From an uncultured Eubacteriales bacterium (GTDB lineage: Bacteria; Bacillota; Clostridia; Lachnospirales; Lachnospiraceae), in the NCBI GenBank assembly GCA_902772745.1, contig CACYBV010000102.1, forward strand, positions 1 through 23,024: DNA of 23,024 bases, in the 5' to 3' direction. The translations under genes and the position numbers were made by a program. Each line of letters begins with the position of its first letter. The first letter of the stretch is position 1. This document shows, piece after piece, positions 1 to 7,265 of the stretch. The notes under the pieces were generated by a model, which did no database searches, had not been told where the DNA came from, and saw only the letters and a list, made by a program, of their open reading frames with translations.

Positions 1-736
1 GCCTGGTTTCATGAACTTCCTGAATGCACCGGCTGACTGCTTCGTTTTCCATCTTTTCCGCCAGCATGCGGACGGTGTTTTTCTCCCGGGACAGCATAGA
101 ACCCTCTGCGTTTCCGACGCTTTTTGCAAGCAGGATGTCCCGGTACCACAAGAGGAACCGATCCAGGATCTGCGGATAATACAGCTTTTTTTTCACAAAT
201 TCCGCGGTATAGAACAGCGCACGTTCTGCCGAAAGTCCGACGCTTTCCCTGAAAAATGCGTCTGTAAGCTTCAGGCTTTCCTCTGTTTCCGGCGCATCCG
301 CATTATAAAGACCCGGCTCATCTGCCTCGGAAAGCTTGACGCAGCGCGAGAGAATCGTTGGCAGAAACACTTTCGCGTTAACCGTAAGAAGCAGGATCAC
401 AACATATGCCGGCGGCTCCTCCAGGGTTTTCAGAAGCGCATTCTGTGCCTGGGGATTCATCAGTTCTGCATGCTCTATGATATAAAGTTTGTGCGGACTG
501 TCATAAGGGCGGATGCCGACCGTCGAAACAAGCGCGCTGCGGATGTCCGATACGCTGATCAGGTTCGGCTTTTCCCGTTCCGGAAAAACGGTATCGGCCG
601 CGGATGCCCCGACTGCCGCCGCGAAGCTTTTCGCCGCATCAAGAAGCGCCGCGTCATCCGATCCTTCCAGCAGGTATGCCTGGGCGGTTTTTCCGCTTTT
701 TGCAATCTTCAGAAGTTCTTCTTTTATCCTGCTCAT
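1..736 (-). CDS. holB: DNA polymerase III delta' subunit (clamp loader), 3' end cut by window edge
   Basis: This is the N-terminal 245 residues of a clamp-loader delta' protein, which with gamma/tau and delta loads the beta sliding clamp at replication forks. The reading frame starts at the ATG at 736–734 and runs off the window. The best family signature is the stretch NPQAQNALLKTLEEPP (about residues 94–109), followed by a LLLT strand and LSRC, the SRC motif that contacts the neighbouring ATPase subunit. The usual P-loop after 'AYLLEG' (residues 20–25) is absent, as expected for a non-ATPase delta'. The cluster of zinc-binding cysteines that normally follows is also missing, which makes the N-terminal part short. 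The start overlaps the stop of the upstream kinase-like gene by ATGA, so the two are translationally coupled. Family assignment is confident; whether it is fully functional is inferred. Confidence 0.9.
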   Translation of the reverse strand, partial: MSRIKEELLKIAKSGKTAQAYLLEGSDDAALLDAAKSFAAAVGASAADTVFPEREKPNLISVSDIRSALVSTVGIRPYDSPHKLYIIEHAELMNPQAQNALLKTLEEPPAYVVILLLTVNAKVFLPTILSRCVKLSEADEPGLYNADAPETEESLKLTDAFFRESVGLSAERALFYTAEFVKKKLYYPQILDRFLLWYRDILLAKSVGNAEGSMLSREKNTVRMLAEKMENEAVSRCIQEVHETR

Positions 737-1350
737 TCCGCCTTTTGACACCCGATCACAAATTCCCGGACGGCCCGGATCGTATCGGAAAGCGATACAT
801 TTTCGAATCCGTTGAGAACCCGTCCCCGCTCATCCAGAAGTCCGGCTTCCCGCAGCTTCTCATCCGAAAAATCCTGCTCATCCGCAAGGAATCTCCTGCA
901 CATTTCCGCATACTTCGGATTGTCGTGCGTGCGTTCGCGGTTCAGGGCACGCTGCAGGCGTTCACCGGTTTCCACAAAAATATAGATCGGCAGGACCCGG
1001 TCCTTCCCGAAATAATCCCGCACTTTCACATAGGACTCGACGGTTCCGACCGCGATGAAGTCCCCGTCTCCCCGTTCCAGCTGGCCGTCATCGACAAACA
1101 TGTACTTCCACGGGCCGTGCACAGTCTCATACACACGCTCTTCGACGATTTTTCCCGCCTCGCGAAGGCGCAGGGATTCTTCCATCGTGATAAAATGGTA
1201 TTCCCGTCCCTCGGCTTCTCCGTCCCGGATCGGACGCGTCGTATACTGTACGATTTCCGAAAGTCCGAGCTTCGGATCCTTAAGAAGCGCGGAAAGAATG
1301 GTATCCTTCCCGGTGGAGCTTTTCCCGATCACATAGAAAATGTGCTTCAC
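733..1350 (-). CDS. Guanylate kinase-like P-loop protein
   Basis: This 205-residue protein has a P-loop GKSSTGKDT at residues 9–17 and a guanylate-kinase signature YTTRPIRDGE followed by GREYHF, the region that binds GMP in the family. Classical Gmk has a SGPSGVGKGT-like loop, so this is probably a paralogue and not the housekeeping enzyme. A nucleoside-monophosphate kinase activity is likely but the substrate is not proven. The start codon is GTG (1350–1348) and overlaps the TGA of the upstream membrane-protein gene as GTGA; its own TGA overlaps the holB start as ATGA. In many bacteria the gene before holB is thymidylate kinase (tmk); here this GMP-kinase-like protein takes that position. 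Confidence 0.85.
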   Translation of the reverse strand: MKHIFYVIGKSSTGKDTILSALLKDPKLGLSEIVQYTTRPIRDGEAEGREYHFITMEESLRLREAGKIVEERVYETVHGPWKYMFVDDGQLERGDGDFIAVGTVESYVKVRDYFGKDRVLPIYIFVETGERLQRALNRERTHDNPKYAEMCRRFLADEQDFSDEKLREAGLLDERGRVLNGFENVSLSDTIRAVREFVIGCQKAE

Positions 1351-2009
1351 TTCTTCTCCCTTTTATGTTTCCGCCACAGAAGTCCGGAAATCACAAGCCC
1401 CGCGGTCATCAGGGCAATAATCCCCACCCCGGCCGCCAGGAATACCGCGTCCGGGAGAATTGTGATCACCGGATCTTTATCCGGGTCAAAAAGCCAGTAA
1501 TTATTTGTAAAAAGCAGTTTATGCATCAGGATGAAGGTCTGCTCCCAGCTGATCAGAAACCCTGCCCCGACAGCAAGAACCACAGCGACTGCAAGAATGA
1601 TCGTCGCCGGAAGGAATCCGTAGATCCGCCGCTTCTTTCCGTACAGAAAATGTCCGAGAAGCACCGCGGCAAAACTGCCGATCGCCGCATACTGCATGAA
1701 CACAAAGATCCGTTTTACTTCCTCAAAATGAATCTCCCCGTGCTCCGACATCACAAAATCCGGAAATACGAGCTTTTTCGGGCCCCAGAAGCAGTTGTAG
1801 TAAATCAGCGCGTCATAATTCCGTTTGCAGACATCGAAACTGACCCCGGTGTTTTCCGGAATCTTCAGGATTTTCACCATCATATAATAAAGCGGCGTCG
1901 CGTAAACGACAAGAGATACCGAAGCACACAGGATCAGGGTGAAAAGCGCCGCTGTCATAAGCGTATTATATATTCCGCGCGCAGTCTTCACGTAAGCAGA
2001 TTTTTTCAA
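1347..2009 (-). CDS. DUF1461/TIGR01906-type membrane protein, Lit-like
   Basis: A 220-residue protein with four predicted membrane segments. The start is taken at TTG 2009–2007 because a good ribosome-binding site (AGGAAAGAGGAAG) lies just before it; an upstream ATG at 2090 has no such site and adds an implausible charged leader. Family features are an extracytoplasmic loop between segments 1 and 2 ending in SEHGEIHFEEVK (His90, His94) and, before the last segment, FILMHKLLF…NNYWLFDPDKDPVITILP (His163, Trp172, FDP 174–176). This pattern matches DUF1461/TIGR01906 membrane proteins, the family that to my knowledge includes Lit, an enzyme that moves an acyl chain within the N-terminal lipid-modified cysteine of lipoproteins. 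That activity here is inferred. It is the first gene of a three-gene coupled operon ending in holB. Confidence 0.75.
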   Translation of the reverse strand: MKKSAYVKTARGIYNTLMTAALFTLILCASVSLVVYATPLYYMMVKILKIPENTGVSFDVCKRNYDALIYYNCFWGPKKLVFPDFVMSEHGEIHFEEVKRIFVFMQYAAIGSFAAVLLGHFLYGKKRRIYGFLPATIILAVAVVLAVGAGFLISWEQTFILMHKLLFTNNYWLFDPDKDPVITILPDAVFLAAGVGIIALMTAGLVISGLLWRKHKREKK

Positions 2010-2272
2010 AAGTTCTTCCTCTTTCCTGTGCCGAATTCCCTTTTTCTGAAAATTAGTCACAAATATACAGTCTACTATATTATACAACAAAAAATCAAGA
2101 ATAGCAATATGTTAAAACAGCGGTATCCGGCGAAGAAATGAGGTTTTCTGAAGTAAAATTATACGGATTTTCCGCTTGACAGGACCGCCCGGATGCGTTA
2201 GTGTGGTCCTGACAGAACATCTCAGCCGTGAATGTCTTCATGCAGGCGGGAAAAGCTTCTCTCCGAAAGCAA

Positions 2273-2312
2273 TAAAAAAGCACCGCAAACCGCCTGTGCC
2301 GTTTACAGTGCT
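2273..2312 (-). terminator. Rho-independent terminator after the DUF4870-like gene
   Basis: Read on the minus strand, a 12-bp stem (AGCACTGTAAAC with GTTTGCGGTGCT, two G·U pairs) encloses a 10-nt loop and is followed directly by TTTTTTATT. The wobble pairs only form in the minus-strand transcript, so it terminates the gene ending at 2337. Confidence 0.8.
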
Positions 2313-2336
2313 CCTGTATTCTGTTGATGCTGTGCA

Positions 2337-2735
2337 TTATTTCAGGATTTTGATGCTGTTGATGAACGGAATCTCCATAGCTCTGCCGCGGATCGCGCCG
2401 ACGAACGCGATAACAGCATAGATCACGACCGGGATCTGCAGGAGACTGACAAGAACGGAAATAAGGTAAAACGGGAACCCGATCAGCACATGATTTCCGA
2501 TTGAGGAGAAAATCCCCGACACAATCCCGAGAATCGTTTCAAGGATTGCAAGAATCAGTCCCTGATTCACATGGAATCGCGCATATTTAGAGTTCTTTGC
2601 CTTGAAAATCGGGATCAGCACCAGCCATGACAGATAGGCAAGAAGCCCCATCACGTGATTTTCACTGATATCCGAAACATCAAAATCCGCTGTTCTGTCT
2701 GTAAGAGCAAAAGCGTTATTTTTATTGTCTGACAT
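2337..2735 (-). CDS. DUF4870-like (Tic20-type) small membrane protein
   Basis: A 132-residue protein with a soluble acidic N-terminus and about three membrane segments. The first follows ENHVMGLLAYLSWLVLIPIF, then a loop with KYARFHVNQGL, then two further segments. The HVMGLLAYL … ARFHVNQGL arrangement is typical of DUF4870/Tic20-like proteins, whose function in bacteria is unknown. The start at 2735 is chosen because GGAGG lies seven bases upstream; an in-frame start at 2765 has no ribosome-binding site. The gene has its own promoter (TTTACA–17 bp–TAAAAT, 2774–2802) and terminator (2273–2312) and so appears to be a single-gene unit. Confidence 0.75.
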   Translation of the reverse strand: MSDNKNNAFALTDRTADFDVSDISENHVMGLLAYLSWLVLIPIFKAKNSKYARFHVNQGLILAILETILGIVSGIFSSIGNHVLIGFPFYLISVLVSLLQIPVVIYAVIAFVGAIRGRAMEIPFINSIKILK

Positions 2736-2773
2736 ATTCGTTCCTCCATTTTTTGCCTGCGGCATTTTCTTTT

Positions 2774-2802
2774 ATTTTATTACAAAAAGTATCCCTTGTA
2801 AA
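2774..2802 (-). promoter_or_regulatory. Sigma-A-type promoter of the DUF4870-like gene
   Basis: On the minus strand a -35 box TTTACA (2802–2797), a 17-bp spacer and a -10 box TAAAAT (2779–2774) lie about 40 bp before the gene starting at 2735. Confidence 0.6.
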
Positions 2803-2882
2803 GGACTTGCAAGCAGGAATTGCGTTCGGACCGTTTTTTCTTCTTTTCCGCCGATTGAGGGCGTTTTTTGGGACACTGTTTC

Positions 2883-2891
2883 TGATATAAT
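2883..2891 (+). promoter_or_regulatory. Extended -10 promoter for the microprotein/WYL operon
   Basis: TGATATAAT is a perfect -10 hexamer preceded by TGn. No good -35 box lies 16–18 bp upstream, so the extended -10 probably carries recognition. It is 33 bp before the start of the microprotein gene at 2924. Confidence 0.6.
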
Positions 2892-2923
2892 GCAGTCAGA
2901 TTCAGAAAAGGAGGTCCCTGAAG

Positions 2924-3034
2924 ATGTACGGATACCCTACGGAAGACGGCTATATGGGAAACGTCAACGGTGAATATATGCTTTTTGCGAGCGACGAGGA
3001 ATACCGGGATTACCTCGAAAGCAGCGAAAACTGA
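2924..3034 (+). CDS. 36-residue hypothetical microprotein
   Basis: A short reading frame that reads as a real gene: AAAGGAGGT lies eight bases before ATG 2924, a perfect extended -10 promoter precedes it, and the next gene starts 12 bases after its TGA with its own AGGAGG. The peptide is acidic and rich in Tyr, Gly and Glu; it begins MYGYPTEDGYMGNVNGEY and its second half is DEEYRDYLESSEN. There is no membrane segment or cysteine. I do not recognise a family. As first gene of an operon with a zinc-ribbon protein and a WYL regulator it could be a ligand, partner or leader peptide, but nothing in the sequence decides this. Confidence 0.6.
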   Translation: MYGYPTEDGYMGNVNGEYMLFASDEEYRDYLESSEN

Positions 3035-3046
3035 ACAGGAGGCGGG

Positions 3047-3235
3047 ATGATGAAATACACGGTCAAATGCCCCTGCTGCGGCGCAGTCAATACCGGTCTC
3101 GACCTTCTGGAAACAAACGGCACCATGGAGTGCATTTACTGCGGGAAGAAAATCGTCGGGCTTCTTCTGTCCGTTCCGAAAAAGCTCCCCCTCCGCCCGG
3201 GCCGCCCGATGACCGTCCGGCGAATGAAACGATGA
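3047..3235 (+). CDS. Small zinc-ribbon protein
   Basis: A 62-residue basic protein with two CxxC knuckles, CPCC near residue 9 and CIYC near residue 30, spaced as in a rubredoxin-like zinc ribbon, so it should bind one zinc ion. The C-terminal third is rich in Pro, Arg and Lys and may contact nucleic acid; this is inference. AGGAGG lies five bases before the first of two adjacent ATG codons (3047 and 3050). It sits between the microprotein and the WYL regulator and is probably co-transcribed with both. Confidence 0.65.
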   Translation: MMKYTVKCPCCGAVNTGLDLLETNGTMECIYCGKKIVGLLLSVPKKLPLRPGRPMTVRRMKR

Positions 3236-3256
3236 AAACCGACAAAGGAGGCCCCC

Positions 3257-4261
3257 ATGGCCAGATCCTCCAACCAGAAACTGAAGCTTCTGTATCTTCT
3301 CCGGATTTTCCGGGAAGAGACGGATGAGCAGCATGGCCTTACAATACAGGAAATCATTTCAAAACTCGGTTCCTGTGATGTAAACGCCGACCGGAAAACG
3401 CTTTATCAGGATTTCGAAGAGCTCCGGCATTTCGGAGTCGATATTATCCGGGAACAGGATGGCCGGGAGCACCGGTATCACATCGGCTCCCGCACTTTTG
3501 AACTTCCTGAACTGAAGCTTCTCGTGGACTCTGTACAGTCCGCCAAATTCATCACGGACCGAAAGTCCCAGGAGCTGATCAAAAAACTTGAAACGCTTCT
3601 GAGCCGCCATGAAGCCGGCGAGCTGAACCGTCAGGTCATTATTTCCGGGCGGGTCAAATCCATGAACGAAAGTATTTACTATAATGTCGACGCCCTGCAC
3701 GAAGCAATCGGCCGGGACCGGCAGATCCGTTTTCAGTATTTCCAGTGGAACCTGAAAAAAGAGCCGGAACTCCGTCACGGCGGCGCCTGGTACCTGCTCA
3801 GCCCCTGGGTGCTGCTTTGGGACAGCGAAAACTACTACCTCGTTGCCTATGATGCGGAAGATCAGAAAATCAAGCACTACCGCGTGGACAAAATGCTTCA
3901 TATTTCCCTCACGGACAGGCGCAGAGAGGGACAGGAAGCCTTTAAGGCCTTCAACCTCCCGCGTTACACCAGAAGCCTTTTCGGTATGTACGGAGGCGAT
4001 GAAACCCGCGTCACAATAAAAGCGGAAAATTCCGTTGCAGGCGTCCTGATCGACCGCTTCGGAAAGGACATCCCCATCATTCCGACAGATCACGAGCATT
4101 TCAAGACCATGGTCAGCGTGGCAGTTTCGCCCCAGTTTCTGGGATGGGTGATGGCACTCGGCGAAAAAGTCCGAATCACCGCCCCCGATTCTGTTGTGCA
4201 GAAAATGAAGGCGGCGATTCGGGCCCTGTCCGGACAGTATAACGATTCTCAGGAGATATAA
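3257..4261 (+). CDS. WYL-domain transcriptional regulator
   Basis: A 334-residue protein with an N-terminal DeoR/HTH_11-like winged helix (residues about 5–65; DRKTLYQDFEEL forms the recognition region) and a WYL ligand-sensing domain (about 140–215) containing WYLLSPWVLLWDSENYYLVAYD (178–199) and HYRVDKM. A C-terminal WCX-like extension follows. WYL proteins are DNA-binding regulators that often respond to nucleic acids or nucleotides and control DNA-repair, defence or stress genes. AAAGGAGG lies just before the ATG. The next gene begins two bases after its TAA, so expression is coupled. Targets cannot be read from the window; self-regulation of the operon promoter at 2883 is plausible. Confidence 0.88.
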   Translation: MARSSNQKLKLLYLLRIFREETDEQHGLTIQEIISKLGSCDVNADRKTLYQDFEELRHFGVDIIREQDGREHRYHIGSRTFELPELKLLVDSVQSAKFITDRKSQELIKKLETLLSRHEAGELNRQVIISGRVKSMNESIYYNVDALHEAIGRDRQIRFQYFQWNLKKEPELRHGGAWYLLSPWVLLWDSENYYLVAYDAEDQKIKHYRVDKMLHISLTDRRREGQEAFKAFNLPRYTRSLFGMYGGDETRVTIKAENSVAGVLIDRFGKDIPIIPTDHEHFKTMVSVAVSPQFLGWVMALGEKVRITAPDSVVQKMKAAIRALSGQYNDSQEI

Positions 4262-4263
4262 AG

Positions 4264-4494
4264 ATGAACGAAAAGATGATTCTCGGCTATATGCCCGAGC
4301 CCCGGAATTTCAAATACAAAGCCGTCGCCGAGCGGGGCAGGCCTGTTCACAGCCCCTTTGATCCTTTCCGGCTGAAACATCCGGGCATGCCGCTTGAAAA
4401 ACGCGCAAAAATCTTCGCTCCGTTCGATGCGCTCCGGGGCTTCGATTTCGCAATCCTGGAGGCACAGGCACAGGCGGAGCAGCAGGAATACTGA
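4264..4494 (+). CDS. YolD-like small protein
   Basis: A 76-residue soluble protein. Its centre, HPGMPLEKRAKIFAPFDALR (residues 39–58), resembles the 'RAxxFAPFxAL' core of YolD-like proteins, which in Firmicutes often accompany Y-family DNA polymerases or SOS functions. No polymerase gene is next to it here. It starts two bases after the WYL stop codon, with the ribosome-binding site CAGGAGAT inside the end of the WYL gene, so it is translated from the same mRNA. Assignment rests on this one motif and is moderate. The tail is Ala/Gln/Glu-rich. Confidence 0.55.
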   Translation: MNEKMILGYMPEPRNFKYKAVAERGRPVHSPFDPFRLKHPGMPLEKRAKIFAPFDALRGFDFAILEAQAQAEQQEY

Positions 4495-4506
4495 CGAATA
4501 AACGCA

Positions 4507-4532
4507 CGAAACGGCTTTCTGTCAGCGTTTCG
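4507..4532 (-). terminator. Weak hairpin terminator between convergent genes
   Basis: A 7-bp perfect stem (CGAAACG/CGTTTCG) with a 12-nt loop spans the stop codon of the minus-strand membrane gene. In the minus direction it is followed by a poor U-run (TGCGTTTATT). It lies between genes ending at 4494 (+) and 4522 (−) and may serve the latter. Confidence 0.35.
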
Positions 4533-4830
4533 GGTTGATGTTCCTGTCAATTTTCCAGTTCATGAAATAAACGACAATATTAGCTCCGACAACAATCAGA
4601 TTCAGGAAATACACTACCAGCACATACCAGCGCTGGCCGAAATTGGACATATAATCCTGATTGCAGAATTTTGAGATGATTCCTGCAATATACCCGAGAA
4701 AAATCAGGCTTAGGAATAAGATGCTCGTTCCCCTTGTCGTACGGGCTTTCCAGGCCTTGTAAAGATTAATCGGCCAGGAAATACCGAAAGCTAAAATCAT
4801 TGCAATCTCAAAATAATCGGCTGGCGACAT
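4522..4830 (-). CDS. Small PQ-loop/SemiSWEET-like membrane protein
   Basis: A 102-residue protein with three hydrophobic segments (about residues 5–22, 38–56, 69–90). The first contains GISWPINLYKAWKARTTRG, where Pro in the first helix followed by a basic, Thr/Gly-rich loop resembles the PQ-loop repeat of SemiSWEET transporters, which work as dimers of three-helix units. Substrate is unknown and the family match is by motif only. AAGGAGG lies six bases before ATG 4830. It starts 29 bp after the end of the DUF4446 gene and is probably the last gene of the parA-parB operon. Confidence 0.6.
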   Translation of the reverse strand: MSPADYFEIAMILAFGISWPINLYKAWKARTTRGTSILFLSLIFLGYIAGIISKFCNQDYMSNFGQRWYVLVVYFLNLIVVGANIVVYFMNWKIDRNINPKR

Positions 4831-4859
4831 TTCTTTCCTCCTTCTGCTCCCATCAAAGT

Positions 4860-5384
4860 TTATATCTGCATCTCCAGAGCAATCTTCAATGCTTCTTCAT
4901 CTTCTTTCGTGAGCGGATTAATGGATTTTCCGTTCATAATTTCCTTAACATAAGTGTAGCATCCGTCTGTTCCGTGGATGGAAGTCACCAGGAGACCGTT
5001 GTTCTCATTGTTCAGAAGCGCAATCGATGAACTGACTTTTCCGGCCATTCCAGGAAAAGCATTGTATTTGACAATGCCGGTTTTTCTGTAAGCGGTCAGC
5101 AGGTTCTCGTTGATCTTGACAATTTCATCCACATTGTTTTTCAGCTGGATCTTTACTTTCTGGTTGTCTTCAATCACATGACGCAGCACATCTTCCAGAG
5201 AAACCATGTCGTCGCCCTGCATAAACAGAGAAAGCCGCCGTTCCATCTTCCGTGTTTTTGCAATCTGTATGATTACAAGTACCGCAAGCACCAGTACAAG
5301 AATCAGAAGAATTGCCGCAATTGGCAATATAATCCAAATATATTGCTCTGTAAATGTTGTAATCAGTTCCTGAATTCTATCCAT
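4860..5384 (-). CDS. DUF4446 membrane-anchored protein downstream of parB
   Basis: A 174-residue protein with one N-terminal membrane helix (about residues 16–42, very rich in Leu, Ile and Val) followed by a basic stop-transfer region and a cytoplasmic domain. The latter contains the family's conserved parts around KYNAFPGMAGKVSSSIALL and NGLLVTSIHG. DUF4446 proteins are commonly encoded directly after parB in Clostridia, and their function is unknown. The start at 5384 is preferred because GGAGAAG precedes it; the longer in-frame start at 5453 would lie inside parB. The start is ten bases after the parB stop, indicating co-transcription and perhaps a role in origin positioning or anchoring (inference). 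Confidence 0.85.
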   Translation of the reverse strand: MDRIQELITTFTEQYIWIILPIAAILLILVLVLAVLVIIQIAKTRKMERRLSLFMQGDDMVSLEDVLRHVIEDNQKVKIQLKNNVDEIVKINENLLTAYRKTGIVKYNAFPGMAGKVSSSIALLNNENNGLLVTSIHGTDGCYTYVKEIMNGKSINPLTKEDEEALKIALEMQI

Positions 5385-5394
5385 TTCTTCTCCG

Positions 5395-6279
5395 TCAGTG
5401 TATATGCGACAAAATGCGTTCCAGTTCATCCAGGGAGAAATACTCGATTTCAATTCTTCCCGTATTCTCTTTCTTTCTGCGGATTCGTACCCTGGCTTTC
5501 AAAAGCTCTTTCAAACGATTTTCGCTTTCTTCATATGCAAGACTGGATCCGAGGTCTCTCTTTTTCGGCGCTGACGGCACTTTGTCAAAAGATTTTACCA
5601 GTTTTTCAGTCTCACGGACGCTCAGATTCTGTTCTGCTACAATTTTAGCGGCTTCTGCCTGTTTTTCCGGAGTATCAAGGCCGAGAAGCACCTTGGCATG
5701 TCCGGTTGAAATATCCGAGTTTTTCAAAAGCTCCTGAACTGCTTCCGGAAGCCGCAGAAGCCGCAGACTGTTGGTAATCGCTGTCCGGCTCTTTGCAACG
5801 CGTTCCGACAGCGCCTCCTGCGTCAGTCCGTACTCGTCCATCAGCTGTTTGAAAGCCCCTGCTTCCTCGATTGGATTCAGATCCTGACGCTGTATGTTTT
5901 CGATCAGGGAGATCTCATCGATTTCTTTATCACTGTAATCTTTAACAATTGCCGGCAGTTCCCGAAGTCCTGCGATTTTTGCCGCACGCCAGCGGCGCTC
6001 TCCGGCGACAATCTGGTAATGGTCACCGCGTTTTGTCACAATCAGCGGCTGAACAATCCCATGTACACGGATGGATTCCGCCAGTTCCTGCAGGCCTTCC
6101 TCGTTAAAATCCTTTCGGGGCTGGTTTCGGTTCGGTTCAATCAGCCGCAGTTTAATTGTCTGCTCATTTTTGATCTCTTCTTCGGTAATCGGCGGCACTT
6201 CCGTGATTTTGTTAAGATCAGCTACGTCGCCGAGGAGAGAGCCGAGCCCTTTTCCCAGTCCTTTGTTTTTTACTGCCAT
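5395..6279 (-). CDS. parB: Chromosome partitioning protein ParB (Spo0J)
   Basis: A 294-residue CTP-dependent DNA clamp that loads at parS and spreads to build the segregation complex. The N-terminal nuclease/CTP-binding domain includes PNRNQPRKDF (49–58) and the CTP-binding GERRWRAA box (93–100), and continues through ENIQRQDLNPIEEA (127–140). The central helix-turn-helix that reads parS is at about residues 152–178 (LTQEALSERVAKSRTAITNS). The C-terminal dimerisation domain ends in a Leu/Ile-rich stretch before LDELERILSHIH. Length is normal. GGAGG precedes the ATG at 6279. It follows parA by 127 bp, and this gap contains a parS site. Confidence 0.97.
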   Translation of the reverse strand: MAVKNKGLGKGLGSLLGDVADLNKITEVPPITEEEIKNEQTIKLRLIEPNRNQPRKDFNEEGLQELAESIRVHGIVQPLIVTKRGDHYQIVAGERRWRAAKIAGLRELPAIVKDYSDKEIDEISLIENIQRQDLNPIEEAGAFKQLMDEYGLTQEALSERVAKSRTAITNSLRLLRLPEAVQELLKNSDISTGHAKVLLGLDTPEKQAEAAKIVAEQNLSVRETEKLVKSFDKVPSAPKKRDLGSSLAYEESENRLKELLKARVRIRRKKENTGRIEIEYFSLDELERILSHIH

Positions 6280-6329
6280 GATCAGTCCTCCGTCAAAACC
6301 GTTCTGTTCGGTTTGAGAAAATCAGGTGA

Positions 6330-6345
6330 TGTTCCACGTGGAACA
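6330..6345. promoter_or_regulatory. parS site between parA and parB
   Basis: TGTTCCACGTGGAACA is a perfect 16-bp palindrome, extended to 18 bp by flanking A and T, and matches the parS consensus of Firmicutes ParB. It lies in the parA–parB intergenic gap. Confidence 0.96.
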
Positions 6346-6406
6346 TTCTGTCTGCCTCTCGATATTTTCCGTCCGCATTCGGATTGTTCCCTGACAAATG
6401 CTTTCT

Positions 6407-7162
6407 TTATGTATTGATCACTTCTTCGGCAAGCCGTCGATAAGCATAAGCTCCGGTGGAGCGGGAATCGTATTCCAGAATCGGCATTCCATGACTCGGC
6501 GCTTCCGCCAGGCGGACGTTTCGCGGAATAATTGTCTCGTATACTTTGTCTTTCAGGTACTGACGTACGGAATCAACGACCTGCTGCGAGAGGTTTGTGC
6601 GCACATCGTACATTGTAAACACAACACCTTCCATTTTAAGCGAAGGGTTCAGCTTTTTCTGAACCAGCTGAACAGTGTACATCAACTGTGTGAGGCCTTC
6701 CATGGCATAAAACTCGCACTGGATCGGTACAAGTACAGAATCCGCAGTCGTCAGCGCATTGACAGTCAGAAGGTTCAGGCTGGGCGGACAGTCTATAATC
6801 ACATAATCGTAATCATTCTCGATCTCCTGAAGCTTAGTCTTGAGGATGAACTCATGGCGGGGGATGTCCAGCATTTCGATTTCAGCGCCCGCAAGGTTTA
6901 CGGTGGAAGGAATCAGGTCCAGCGTTTTCCAGACATTGTTGCGGATACAGCTTCGAATGTCCTGGTCATCCACCAGGAGATGATAGATCGTATTCTGTTC
7001 GTTTTTATCAATCCCGAGTCCGCTCGTCGAATTACCCTGCGGGTCAAGGTCAATCAGAAGAACTTTTTTCCCTTTTTCAGAAAGTGCAGCAGAGAGATTG
7101 ATAGATGTTGTTGTTTTTCCGACGCCGCCTTTCTGATTGGCTATTGCGATGATCCGTCCCAT
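6407..7162 (-). CDS. parA: Chromosome partitioning ATPase ParA (Soj)
   Basis: A 251-residue deviant-Walker-A ATPase. The P-loop KGGVGKTT is at residues 11–18 (Lys11 signature lysine, Lys16 Walker lysine), the switch IDLDPQGNS at about 37–45, and the Walker-B-like VIIDCPPS near 120. It binds DNA non-specifically as an ATP dimer, and ParB stimulates its ATPase to drive origin segregation; it also influences DnaA in Bacillus. It is short, without the N-terminal DNA-binding extension of plasmid type Ia ParA, as expected for a chromosomal Soj. AAGGAG lies before ATG 7162. A promoter at 7221–7249 directly beside a parS drives it. Confidence 0.97.
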   Translation of the reverse strand: MGRIIAIANQKGGVGKTTTSINLSAALSEKGKKVLLIDLDPQGNSTSGLGIDKNEQNTIYHLLVDDQDIRSCIRNNVWKTLDLIPSTVNLAGAEIEMLDIPRHEFILKTKLQEIENDYDYVIIDCPPSLNLLTVNALTTADSVLVPIQCEFYAMEGLTQLMYTVQLVQKKLNPSLKMEGVVFTMYDVRTNLSQQVVDSVRQYLKDKVYETIIPRNVRLAEAPSHGMPILEYDSRSTGAYAYRRLAEEVINT

Positions 7163-7220
7163 GGTTTGCTCCTTCTATAATTCAATTACGGCCGCCTCGC
7201 CTTTTGCTGCCATTTTCGCT

Positions 7221-7249
7221 ATTATATCACAAGCGAAAAATAATTACAA
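7221..7249 (-). promoter_or_regulatory. parA promoter, -35 box adjoining parS
   Basis: On the minus strand the -35 box TTGTAA (7249–7244) is separated by 17 bp from the -10 box TATAAT (7226–7221), which is preceded by TGA as an extended -10. The -35 box directly touches the parS core at 7250, so ParB loading should compete with RNA polymerase here. Confidence 0.75.
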
Positions 7250-7265
7250 TGTTCCACGTGGAACA
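7250..7265. promoter_or_regulatory. parS site upstream of parA
   Basis: A second perfect TGTTCCACGTGGAACA, here extended to a 20-bp palindrome (7248–7267). It is about 90 bp upstream of the parA start, in the 308-bp parA/GH-like divergent region. That region otherwise holds the two promoters and a leader hairpin, and I saw no other gene in it. Confidence 0.96.

Noticed and set aside
2095..2337. An 80-codon minus-strand frame between the Lit-like and DUF4870-like genes
   Set aside because: It runs through the terminator hairpin at 2273–2312 and has no ribosome-binding site.
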